Shown one piece after another: positions 25,498 to 32,727 of a stretch of DNA of 64,000 nt (positions within the stretch are counted from its first letter, which is position 1; every line of letters starts with the position of its first letter). The notes below the pieces were generated by a model that was not told where the DNA came from, did not search any database, and saw only the letters and a list, made by a program, of their open reading frames with translations. The position numbers were made by a program, and so were the translations under genes. Origin of the DNA: JAEDHM01 sp964368645 (lineage in GTDB: Bacteria; Bacillota; Clostridia; Christensenellales; CAG-1252); contig CAYJBY010000013.1 in the NCBI GenBank assembly GCA_964368645.1, forward strand, positions 16,496-80,495. The letters run 5' to 3'.

Positions 25498-26391
25498 ATG
25501 TGTGTTGACGAAAAACTGACGGCGATGTTGACGGATTTTATCGGTACTGTTGCGGTATATCTGTCCGACGACGTGGAAAAGCGAGTTAAGGAATTGGCGG
25601 CGGCTGAAAAGGGCGAGGTGGGTAAGCAAATGTACGGCTGTATTCTGGAGAATATCCGTTTATCCCACACGCTGAAAAGACCTTTGTGTCAGGATACGGG
25701 AGTATTGCAATTCTTTGTTAAGGCAGGCTGTGATTTCCCCTATTTAAGCGCGGTGGAAGAGTCCATACGGGCGGCAACGGTCAACGCCACCGTCCGCACA
25801 CCCTTAAGACCTAACGCGGTAAAGCCTTTCAGCGAGAGCAACACGGGCGACAATACAGGCTTCGGCGCACCCTATATCAGTTGGGAAATTGTAAAAGGCG
25901 ACAGTTTGGAAATCGGACTTTACTTAGCAGGCGGCGGCTGTTCGCTCCCGGGGCGCAGTGAGGTGCTAATGCCGCTTGAGGGCATTGACGGGATAAAGCA
26001 GTTCGTTTACCGCACGGTTTTGGACTGGGGTGTCAACGCCTGTCCTCCGCTTTTCGTGGGAGTCGGCGTAGGCACCTGCGCGGTGACTGCGGCGGAGCTT
26101 TCCAAAAAAGCACTGTTAAGAGAGATAGGCACGACCTGCCCCGACGAAAAGGGCGCGGCGTTGGAAAAAGAGCTTACCGAGGGGCTTAACTCCTTGGGCA
26201 TCGCGCCGATGGGCTTCGGCGGAGATAACAGTGTACTTGCGGTCAATCTGGAGTGCGCGGCTCATCACCCTGCCACCTTGGGCGTGGGTATCAGCACGGG
26301 CTGTTGGGCGACCAGACGGGGAAAAATACTGATTGATTCCGACCTAAACTACACTATCCCCACCCATACCCACTGTTTGAAAGAGAATTGA
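25498..26391 (+). CDS. Fumarate hydratase class I, alpha subunit
   Basis: A 297-aa N-terminal-type subunit of the two-chain, iron-sulfur fumarase (or tartrate dehydratase, TtdA), which hydrates fumarate to malate. It has the cluster cysteines in LCQDTGVLQFFV, in GCSLPGRSEV (GGGCS) and in HPATLGVGISTGCWATRRGK, and the substrate-binding ESNTGDNTGFGAPYI. The oxygen-sensitive 4Fe-4S cluster fits an anaerobe. ATG 25498 has AGAGGA upstream. The beta subunit follows 35 bp downstream in the same operon. Confidence 0.93.
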   Translation: MCVDEKLTAMLTDFIGTVAVYLSDDVEKRVKELAAAEKGEVGKQMYGCILENIRLSHTLKRPLCQDTGVLQFFVKAGCDFPYLSAVEESIRAATVNATVRTPLRPNAVKPFSESNTGDNTGFGAPYISWEIVKGDSLEIGLYLAGGGCSLPGRSEVLMPLEGIDGIKQFVYRTVLDWGVNACPPLFVGVGVGTCAVTAAELSKKALLREIGTTCPDEKGAALEKELTEGLNSLGIAPMGFGGDNSVLAVNLECAAHHPATLGVGISTGCWATRRGKILIDSDLNYTIPTHTHCLKEN

Positions 26392-26426
26392 CGCGAACTG
26401 CGGCGGAACCGCAACGGGAGATAAGT

Positions 26427-27020
26427 ATGAAAAGGGTTATCACCACACCGATTACCTACGAAAGTATCAAGGATTTGAAAATAGGCGACTGCGTTTATTT
26501 GAGCGGAGTCATAGCCACCTGCCGTGACGCAGGGCACAAAAGGGTTTTGACCGAGAACCGTCTGCCCGAATCGATGAGCCTTGCGGACGGGGCGATTTTT
26601 CACGCAGGACCTATAATCAGGCAGGAGGAGGGCGGCGGTTATTCCGTAGTGTCCGTAGGCCCCACCACCAGCCGCCGAATGGAAAGCGCGGAAGCGGCTT
26701 TTATCGCAAAAACGGGAGTTCGGCTGATTGTCGGCAAGGGGGGTATGAAGGAAGCGACCGCCAAGGCGTGCCGTGAGTACGGCGCGATACATTGCGCCTT
26801 CCCGGGAGGGTGCGCCTTAGTCGCCGCCGACTCGGTAAGGTCGGTTAAGGCGGCGGAGTGGTTGGACCTTGGTATGCCAGAGGCGTTTTGGGTTTTCGAG
26901 GTAGAGGAGTTAGGACCGTTAATCGTATCAGTTGACACAAAGGGCAACAACCTTTTCGAGAACAACGCCGAAATCTACGGTGAAAGGTACGCGCAACTGA
27001 CCGTAAAATCCTCAAAGTGA
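26427..27020 (+). CDS. Fumarate hydratase class I, beta subunit
   Basis: A 197-aa C-terminal-type subunit of class I fumarase. Typical phrases: RDAGHKRV, DGAIFHAGPII, VSVGPTTSRRME, LIVGKGGMKEATAKACREYGAIHCAFPGG is split over residues 110-140, and the C-terminal WVFEVEELGPLIVSVDTKGN. ATG 26427 has a GGGAGA site; a frame extending upstream to 26388 overlaps the alpha gene and lacks a site. With the alpha subunit it forms one complete enzyme. Downstream comes an intrinsic terminator at 27215. Confidence 0.93.
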   Translation: MKRVITTPITYESIKDLKIGDCVYLSGVIATCRDAGHKRVLTENRLPESMSLADGAIFHAGPIIRQEEGGGYSVVSVGPTTSRRMESAEAAFIAKTGVRLIVGKGGMKEATAKACREYGAIHCAFPGGCALVAADSVRSVKAAEWLDLGMPEAFWVFEVEELGPLIVSVDTKGNNLFENNAEIYGERYAQLTVKSSK

Positions 27021-27188
27021 AGTTATACGGCTGACCGTAAAACTGTGAATTAAAACGCGCTTATCAACGGTTGAAACAACGCACTGGTTACTGCGAAACC
27101 GATAAGAGAAAACACGTTGCCACTTATCCAAAGCTTGCAAAGAAACTATAGGCTTGCGAGGTAGTTTGTCGTTTTGTATTACGTTGCG

Positions 27189-27203
27189 GACGGGGTACCC
27201 GTC
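27189..27203. repeat. Diverged member of the GACGGG...CCCGTC element
   Basis: GACGGG-GTA-CCCGTC followed by GTTACA, resembling the elements at 3785 and 50894 with a shortened loop. Confidence 0.35.
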
Positions 27204-27214
27204 GTTACATAAAG

Positions 27215-27236
27215 CCGCCTTTCAAGGGCGGTTTTT
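27215..27236 (+). terminator. Intrinsic terminator of the fumarase operon
   Basis: CCGCC / GGCGG stem with flanking A/T pairs and TTTTTCTTT. Confidence 0.7.
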
Positions 27237-27335
27237 CTTTCGCTCCTTTTAATAGCTTAAGATTTGAAAACCCGTATTGACTTTAGTCTGTTTTTGTGTT
27301 ACGCTTATATTACTTTCATTAACCGGAGGTTACTA

Positions 27336-29600
27336 ATGGATTACGACAAAAAACTTCAACAGCTCGACGCCGATTTTGCCGATTGGTGGAAAAAAGGCTT
27401 CGACTCTCCAGAGATGACTTCTGCGCTGTATCCCTACAACGCAATGTTTTCTCCCATCAAGGTCAACAGACTTACCCTTAAGAACCGTCTTGTTATGGCT
27501 CCTATGGGCAATATAAGTATGTGCGACGAGACCGGTCGCCCCAACCAAAAAATGCTCAAGTATTTTGAGGCGAGAGCCAAGGGCGGCGTAGGCCTTATCA
27601 CTTCCGGTCTTATTCCCGTAAGCTTCGGCATCGACAAGTCCTTGCTGGAACTGGGTGATTTAACCTATTTCCCCCGTATCGACCGCAGTCGTACCGTTTT
27701 CGCAGGGTGGCGTGATTTGGCGGCTATGTGCCACGCTCACGGCAGTGCGTTCTTTATACAACTGACTCCCGGCTTGGGCAGAGTAGGCAATCCCCAGTGC
27801 TTAGTCAACTCCTTCTCCTTCCCCAGAAGCGCCAGTTTCAATCCCAACTGGTATATGAAGGACGTTCCCTGTCTTAGACTTTCCGATATGAGCCTGACCA
27901 AGATTATCAAGCGCATCGGTCAGGGCGCGGCGGACGCTAAGGCTTGCAATTTGGACGGCGTTTATCTCCACGGTCACGAGGGCTATCTCTTGGAGCAAGT
28001 CACTAACTCCGCGTACAACCACAGAGTTTTGGGCAAGTATTCCGATACCGAGCGTTTCGGCGTGGATATGATTAAGGAAATCCGTAAGAGAGTAGGCAAC
28101 GACTTCCCCATTATGTACCGTATCGACCTATCCCTTATGCTTAACGCAACCTATAAGGACAAGATGAAGACGGTTTCTCCTCTCAAAAAGTTCGCCAACG
28201 AGCGTAAGATGGAGGAGACCTTAGTCTATATGAAGCACTTAGTCGAGGCAGGCGTAGATATGTTCGACGTGGACCTTGGCAGTTACGACAACTGGTGGTT
28301 ACCCCATCCGCCGTCCTCTATGCCTTCGGGCTGTTATCTGGACATCTCCGACATCGCCAAGAAGTTCTTTGCGGCTAACAATATCAAGAGCAACAAGGGC
28401 TTAGACGTTCCCGTAGTGGCGGTAGGCAAACTGGGTTATCCCGACCTTGCCGAAAAGGCGATTAGAGATAGCAAGTGCGATATGGTAATGCTTGGCAGAC
28501 CTCTTTTGGCCGATCCCGATTGGTGCAACAAGGCGTACGCAGGCAAGTGCTCGGATATTCGTCCGTGTATCGGCTGTCAGGAAGCTTGTCTTAACGAGTT
28601 CGTTGAGGGCGGACACCCCCAGTGTGCAGTCAACCCCAGAACGGCGTTTGAAGAGGAGTACTCTCCCGAGATACCTCAGGCTGACGTTAAGAAAAAGGTC
28701 GCGGTTATCGGCGCAGGTCCTGCCGGCGTAACGGCGGCGGAAGTGCTGATTGCAAGAGGTCACAAGGTAGATATGTACGAGAAGGGCGCAACTATCGGCG
28801 GCAACCTTATCCCCGGCAGTCAGGCGAAAATCAAGTACGAGTTCCGCAATTACCTCAAGTACTTAGAGGGCGTTGTGGAGAAGCTTAAGGCTAACTCCGC
28901 CTTTACTCTCAAGCTCAATACCGCGGCAACCGAGGCCGACCTGAAAAAGGCAGGCTACGACGTAATCATTATTGCCACGGGTACCAAGCAGGTTAAGCCT
29001 CCTATCAAGGGCGCGGACAGCAACAAGGTTGTTTTCGCAGTGGACGTGTTAAGGCACCCCGAGCTTGTTAAGGACGCTAAGGATATAGTAGTAATCGGCG
29101 GCGGCGTAGTAGGCTGTGAGACCGCTTATCAGCTCCGTTACGAGATGGATAAGAACGTCAAGGTGGTGGAAATGGATAAGTTTATAATGAACCACGCCTG
29201 CACGGCTAACCGCGGACATTTACTGCACTACTTCGACGAGGGCGGCGTAGAGCTTCTCAACTGCACCAAGGTCGTAGAGATTAAGGACGGCGCGGTGGCT
29301 GTATCCCAGAACAAGCACAAAAACGTACCTAATCCGTATATGTGCTGGGCACCTCTGCTTCCTGAAAACGTAGTCAATCCTATGGACGCGTTGCATAAGA
29401 TTAAGGACGAGTACGTAGATAGAGAGCTGAAAGCCGATATGGTAATAATGGCGGCAGGCGAAAGCAGTGCCAACGAGCTTTATTACGAGTGCTTGAAGAA
29501 CAATACCGCGGCGGAATTATACAACGTGGGCGACAGCTACAAGGGCGCGAGAGTGTTCGAGGCTGTAAGAAGCGCGTACCGCAAGGCTCGCAACATCTAA
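27336..29600 (+). CDS. Old Yellow Enzyme-family NADH:flavin oxidoreductase (2,4-dienoyl-CoA reductase/enoate reductase-like)
   Basis: A 754-aa multidomain reductase. An N-terminal FMN-binding TIM barrel (about 40-430: PIKVNRLTLKNRLVMAPMGN, VYLHGHEGYLLEQ, MLGRPLLADPDWCNKAYAG) is followed by the iron-sulfur ligands CIGCQEAC...C (CxxCxxxC plus a later Cys) and an FAD/NAD(P) module (VAVIGAGPAGVTAAEVL, VVIGGGVVGCETAYQL). This layout matches FadH, enoate reductases and the bile-acid enzymes BaiCD/BaiH, but it is about 80 residues longer than those. It would reduce an alkene using NADH in the cytosol. ATG 27336 follows CCGGAGG. The substrate is unknown. Monocistronic. Confidence 0.93.
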   Translation: MDYDKKLQQLDADFADWWKKGFDSPEMTSALYPYNAMFSPIKVNRLTLKNRLVMAPMGNISMCDETGRPNQKMLKYFEARAKGGVGLITSGLIPVSFGIDKSLLELGDLTYFPRIDRSRTVFAGWRDLAAMCHAHGSAFFIQLTPGLGRVGNPQCLVNSFSFPRSASFNPNWYMKDVPCLRLSDMSLTKIIKRIGQGAADAKACNLDGVYLHGHEGYLLEQVTNSAYNHRVLGKYSDTERFGVDMIKEIRKRVGNDFPIMYRIDLSLMLNATYKDKMKTVSPLKKFANERKMEETLVYMKHLVEAGVDMFDVDLGSYDNWWLPHPPSSMPSGCYLDISDIAKKFFAANNIKSNKGLDVPVVAVGKLGYPDLAEKAIRDSKCDMVMLGRPLLADPDWCNKAYAGKCSDIRPCIGCQEACLNEFVEGGHPQCAVNPRTAFEEEYSPEIPQADVKKKVAVIGAGPAGVTAAEVLIARGHKVDMYEKGATIGGNLIPGSQAKIKYEFRNYLKYLEGVVEKLKANSAFTLKLNTAATEADLKKAGYDVIIIATGTKQVKPPIKGADSNKVVFAVDVLRHPELVKDAKDIVVIGGGVVGCETAYQLRYEMDKNVKVVEMDKFIMNHACTANRGHLLHYFDEGGVELLNCTKVVEIKDGAVAVSQNKHKNVPNPYMCWAPLLPENVVNPMDALHKIKDEYVDRELKADMVIMAAGESSANELYYECLKNNTAAELYNVGDSYKGARVFEAVRSAYRKARNI

Positions 29601-29826
29601 AGCGATATAGGACTGTAGCCGACCGCTTAACCCTTTAATCACGGCAGTATGGCAACCGCTCGTCGGTTGAACCTCGCCGATAAATCAATCGCTTAACTCT
29701 TGTAATTACACCTTAAGTAAGACGACCTCTTACTTTGTAATTACGCGATTAGGGCAAACGCAACTTAGCCTACAGGGTACGTAACATAGCGTATCGATTA
29801 GGCGGCAACGGTAACACAATAACAAC

Positions 29827-29866
29827 AAAATATCCGCAAGCTGTATAAGCAAGCGGATATTTTTTT
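29827..29866. terminator. Bidirectional terminator between the OYE and PH-domain genes
   Basis: Eleven-base-pair perfect stem AAAATATCCGC / GCGGATATTTT with T run on the plus strand. The rest of the 300-bp gap has only short degenerate words. Confidence 0.88.
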
Positions 29867-29899
29867 ATTCTTTTTTGTGAGTTAAATTGGGCTAGACAA

Positions 29900-30538
29900 C
29901 TAATTGTTCATAAACATATTGACGTTGTTAATCCCTGTTCCTATCTTGCTTTCCAGATAGGCTTTTAGCTTTTTGGGGCTGTGTATATAGGTGGTATCAA
30001 TATCCCAACCCTTGCCGACCTTGTCGATTCTAACCTCGCCGTAGTTCCAAATTAAGCCGTTAAAGCTTTGATTGACGGATATTCCAACCAGCGGAGTCAT
30101 TACCGACTGGGCTTCCTTTTTGTTAAGGATTCCGCTTTTAACTATCAGCTTGTTTTTGTAAAACAGAATCTGACTTTGCGCCGCCATTACGAAGAGCAGG
30201 ACGATACAGCAGAGAAAAACGATTGCTAACACTATTGAAACCACCGCAACGCTTTTCAGTTCGGCATCTCCTATAAAACTAGCAAACAGAATGATAAAAA
30301 ACAGCGCAAGCGCGGAGAAAACGAGCAATCTTTTTTTGTAAAACCACACCGAGCGTTTAGCGCAGTATTCAAGCTCGCCGACGTCGGCACCGCAAGCATT
30401 ATCGGTTACCGCCTGTACGTTGCCGTTTACAGCTTGCGCCTTATCGGCCGCGTTATGCGAGTTACCGATTGCCGCACCGCAATACGGGCAAGCGACGAAA
30501 TCGTCGCTGATTTCCTTTCCACAGTTTCTGCAAAACAT
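29900..30538 (-). CDS. Zinc-ribbon and bacterial PH-domain (bPH2) membrane protein
   Basis: A 212-aa membrane protein of unknown role. The N-terminus is a zinc ribbon (MFCRNCGKEISDDFVACPYCG, two CxxC pairs), followed by a linker, two hydrophobic helices (about residues 75-98 and 105-130), then a YdbS-type PH domain (ILFYKNKLIVKSGILNKKE ... TPLVGISVNQS). ATG 30538 is chosen with AGAGGTG upstream, removing three residues of the longer frame. It is divergently transcribed from an XRE repressor gene, and its promoter contains the repressor-like operator in its spacer, suggesting it is the regulated partner. Confidence 0.85.
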   Translation of the reverse strand: MFCRNCGKEISDDFVACPYCGAAIGNSHNAADKAQAVNGNVQAVTDNACGADVGELEYCAKRSVWFYKKRLLVFSALALFFIILFASFIGDAELKSVAVVSIVLAIVFLCCIVLLFVMAAQSQILFYKNKLIVKSGILNKKEAQSVMTPLVGISVNQSFNGLIWNYGEVRIDKVGKGWDIDTTYIHSPKKLKAYLESKIGTGINNVNMFMNN

Positions 30539-30586
30539 AAAAAACACCTCTTACTATAATTTCAAGGATATTATCCCCTAATGATA

Positions 30587-30615
30587 ATTATAGGTGAGAT
30601 TTCTTCACCTGTCAA
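30587..30615 (-). promoter_or_regulatory. Consensus promoter of the PH-domain gene with operator in the spacer
   Basis: On the minus strand: TTGACA (30615-30610), exactly 17 nt, TATAAT (30592-30587). The spacer is itself the inverted repeat GGTGA-N7-TCACC. Confidence 0.85.
30593..30609. promoter_or_regulatory. Candidate XRE operator O1
   Basis: Inverted repeat GGTGA (30593-30597) and TCACC (30605-30609), with GGTGAGATTTCT matching operator O2 thirty bases away. Binding here would block RNA polymerase at the PH-domain promoter. Confidence 0.65.
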
Positions 30616-30622
30616 GTATCAA

Positions 30623-30636
30623 GGTGAGATTTCTCA
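30623..30636. promoter_or_regulatory. Candidate XRE operator O2
   Basis: GGTGAGATTTCTCA, repeating O1's GGTGAGATTTCT and containing the dyad TGAGA-TT-TCTCA. It sits directly before the TATAAT of the repressor gene, so autoregulation is expected. Confidence 0.65.
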
Positions 30637-30642
30637 TATAAT
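30637..30642 (+). promoter_or_regulatory. -10 box TATAAT of the XRE gene
   Basis: TATAAT 8 nt before ATG 30650, so transcription starts at or next to the start codon. No good -35 is visible, as at many self-regulated repressor promoters. Confidence 0.5.
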
Positions 30643-30649
30643 AACGGAT

Positions 30650-30856
30650 ATGATAATCGGCACAAGAATCAAGGAACTTCGATTGGAACAAAAGATTAGC
30701 CAGAACACTTTGGCAAAAGCTATCGGCGTGGATAAACGCGCCGTAATTTTTTGGGAGCAGGAAGTCAACGAGCCGAAAGCCAGCTATATCGTGAAGTTAG
30801 CGCAGTATTTCGGTGTGCCTACCGACTATCTTTTGGGTTTAACCGACGTTTATTGA
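30650..30856 (+). CDS. XRE-family HTH transcriptional regulator, 68 aa
   Basis: A minimal Cro/cI-type protein, essentially one helix-turn-helix domain: GTRIKELRLEQKISQNTLAKAI with recognition helix SGVDKRAVIFWEQ-like VDKRAVIFWEQEVNEPKA, and the C-terminal YFGVPTDYLLGLTDVY characteristic of XRE regulators. A longer frame begins at 30581 but runs through both operators; ATG 30650 is preferred because the domain begins there. There is no Shine-Dalgarno and a TATAAT ends 7 nt before, so the mRNA is probably leaderless, as for lambda cI. Divergent from the PH-domain gene. Confidence 0.88.
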   Translation: MIIGTRIKELRLEQKISQNTLAKAIGVDKRAVIFWEQEVNEPKASYIVKLAQYFGVPTDYLLGLTDVY

Positions 30857-30934
30857 GGGTAATTCGGTTGCTTGCAGACGCAAAGATTTTCATAAATTAG
30901 GGTAATTCGGTTGCTTGCAGGCGCAAAGATTTTC
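30856..30934. repeat. 36-bp direct duplication upstream of the FAD oxidoreductase
   Basis: Copies at 30856-30891 and 30899-30934, starting AGGGTAATTCGGTTGC and ending AAGATTTTC, differing at one base (A/G in GCAGACGC/GCAGGCGC). The second copy ends 9 bp before the -35 box. Confidence 0.9.
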
Positions 30935-30943
30935 GGGGAAGTA

Positions 30944-30973
30944 TTGACCAAAACGGCGGTTTTCTGCTATAAT
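30944..30973 (+). promoter_or_regulatory. Promoter of the FAD oxidoreductase gene
   Basis: TTGACC at 30944-30949, 18 nt, TATAAT at 30968-30973, then a short leader with GGGAG before ATG 31005. Confidence 0.75.
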
Positions 30974-31004
30974 ATTTAATAGTACGTTTTTTGGGAGAAT
31001 TAAT

Positions 31005-32312
31005 ATGGATATTATTATTATCGGCGCAGGTATAGGCGGTTTGCAAGCGGCTAAGGTGTTAGCCGAGGGCGGAATTAACGTCACCGTTTACGAGAAGTGC
31101 ACCAGAGAAAGCATCAGCTACGACTGGTTGGACGACGCGGAAACCAAGGTTTTCAGGGAGCTGAATATCCCTCTTGACAAGTGCAACGTGTTCCGTACCG
31201 ACAACGCCACCTTTGTGGCGCCTTTTTCCAATAAATGCCTGCTCGTACCCGTTGCGGAGGAAAAACGCGACTGGTCGATAGAAAGACGCCCCTTGTCCAA
31301 CACCTTGGCGGACAGAGCGATAGCGGCAGGGGCTAAGGTCAATTTCGATACCGCCGTAGATTCCTTGCTTTTTGAGAACGGCAAGGTGGCGGGCATAATT
31401 AAGGACGGCAAGGAGATAAAAGCCGATTTAGTTATAGACAGCAGCGGCGTCAATTCCAAATTCCGCGCCTCACTGCCTGCTTCCTACCATATCACGGCGC
31501 AACCTGCAAGGCACGAGGTTTTCAGAGCCTACCGCGCGTTTTTCAAACCCACCGAGGGCATCGGAAGTCCTGCCGAGCACCGCAAAAAGATATTCCTAAA
31601 GCACTTAGGCGAGGACGGTATTTCTTGGCGCGTAGTGGAGCCTAACGGCGACGTCAATATTTTGGTTGGCAGAATAGGCGAGTTGACCGAGGCAACTCTT
31701 GATCGGGCGATGGCAGACCTAAGAGCCAACGACGCTTTGATTAGCAAGGATATGATTAAGGGCGGTATCGTCTGCACAATACCCGTAAGATACGCTATTT
31801 CCAGAATGATAGGCGAGGGGTACGCCTTAGTGGGCGACAGTGCCTTTATGACCATACCGATGATAGGCAGCGGCATAGCCTGCGCCTTGCGTGCAGGTCA
31901 AATGCTCGGCGAGGTAATTACCGCCGCCAAGTCTGTTGCGCCTGATATTCTATGGCAGTACCAGTACCGCTACTATACGGAGGTTGCCGCTTCCCACGTG
32001 TCCGTGGATATGATAAAACGCTATTTGCTCGCCACTCCTGCCGAGGACGTGCGGTTTTTGTTTGACGGCGGCATTATCAGCGATAAGGAGCTGAAATGCG
32101 TGGCAGAGGGTGCCAATTTGGTGCTTACTCCTGCGCAAGTTCTGGATAAGGTCAAGAAAGGGTGGAAAAAGCTGGGCGTTTTGCTTAAGCTGAAAGGCAC
32201 CATTTCCAAGGGAGCTAAGGCGGAAGCCATAGCAAGAGCCATACCCAAGAATTACGACGAAGCCGCGGTTATCGCTTGGCAACGTCAGATTGACGGGATT
32301 TTCGGCAACTAA
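31005..32312 (+). CDS. FAD-dependent oxidoreductase, geranylgeranyl-reductase-like
   Basis: A 435-aa flavoprotein. The N-terminal GAGIGGLQAAKVL with EK at the end of strand two is the FAD dinucleotide-binding fold, and GYALVGDSAFMTIPMIGSGI is the second FAD motif of the geranylgeranyl reductase/halogenase/hydroxylase superfamily. A Lys/Ala-rich C-terminal region (KLGVLLKLKGTISKGAKAEA) follows. Such enzymes reduce or oxidise lipids or polyprenyl chains; the substrate here is unknown. ATG 31005 has TGGGAG upstream. Monocistronic between its own promoter and a terminator. Confidence 0.85.
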   Translation: MDIIIIGAGIGGLQAAKVLAEGGINVTVYEKCTRESISYDWLDDAETKVFRELNIPLDKCNVFRTDNATFVAPFSNKCLLVPVAEEKRDWSIERRPLSNTLADRAIAAGAKVNFDTAVDSLLFENGKVAGIIKDGKEIKADLVIDSSGVNSKFRASLPASYHITAQPARHEVFRAYRAFFKPTEGIGSPAEHRKKIFLKHLGEDGISWRVVEPNGDVNILVGRIGELTEATLDRAMADLRANDALISKDMIKGGIVCTIPVRYAISRMIGEGYALVGDSAFMTIPMIGSGIACALRAGQMLGEVITAAKSVAPDILWQYQYRYYTEVAASHVSVDMIKRYLLATPAEDVRFLFDGGIISDKELKCVAEGANLVLTPAQVLDKVKKGWKKLGVLLKLKGTISKGAKAEAIARAIPKNYDEAAVIAWQRQIDGIFGN

Positions 32313-32350
32313 ACCTATCCCGTAACAGAGAACGATTAATCAAACCGCAT

Positions 32351-32406
32351 ACCGCACTTTTCTTTCATTAAGGTCAATGGAGCAAGCGCAGGCGTGCGGT
32401 TTTTTT
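32351..32406 (+). terminator. Intrinsic terminator of the FAD oxidoreductase gene
   Basis: ACCGCAC (32351-32357) pairs with GTGCGGT (32394-32400), followed by TTTTTT. Confidence 0.75.
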
Positions 32407-32410
32407 ATGC

Positions 32411-32446
32411 AAAAACAGTCCGTAAGCCTTTTGAGCCTACGGACTG
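32411..32446 (-). terminator. Terminator of the collagen-like gene
   Basis: Nine-base-pair perfect stem CAGTCCGTA / TACGGACTG with 13-nt loop; on the minus strand it is followed by TTTTTG. It lies about 210 nt beyond the microprotein; the bases between (32447-32653) hold only short repeated words such as GTTAGCGG. Confidence 0.8.
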
Positions 32447-32653
32447 CGTTGTAATCAGCCGCTTAGCGCGGCTTTGGGTGCCTTAGCCGTCAGCAAGTGA
32501 CCGTTAGCGGTTGCTGTCGGTTAATTCCTTTTCCGCTTAACGGCGGACTGCGGATAACTGCGGATTCCTGCTAACGGTGCCCTGTCCGAAAAGTCGGTTA
32601 AGGCTGTTGGCAGTTTGCCTTTTCGCTTGCCTTTCGGCTTGTTTTGCCTTCAC

Positions 32654-32725
32654 TTATGCGCCCTCTGTGCCGTCCTCGGACAGTATGGCGAGGATAACCT
32701 CTTTAGAATTGATAATTACAGCCAT
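32654..32725 (-). CDS. Predicted 23-aa microprotein after the collagen-like gene
   Basis: ATG at 32725 is 2 nt after the stop (TGA 32730-32728) of the collagen-like gene and has a strong GGTGGAGG site 8-9 nt before it. The peptide starts MAVIINSKEVILAIL and ends EDGTEGA before TAA. It is hydrophobic then acidic. Too short for a family assignment. Small proteins following tail-fibre-like genes in phages are a possible parallel. Confidence 0.5.
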   Translation of the reverse strand: MAVIINSKEVILAILSEDGTEGA

Positions 32726-32727
32726 AA

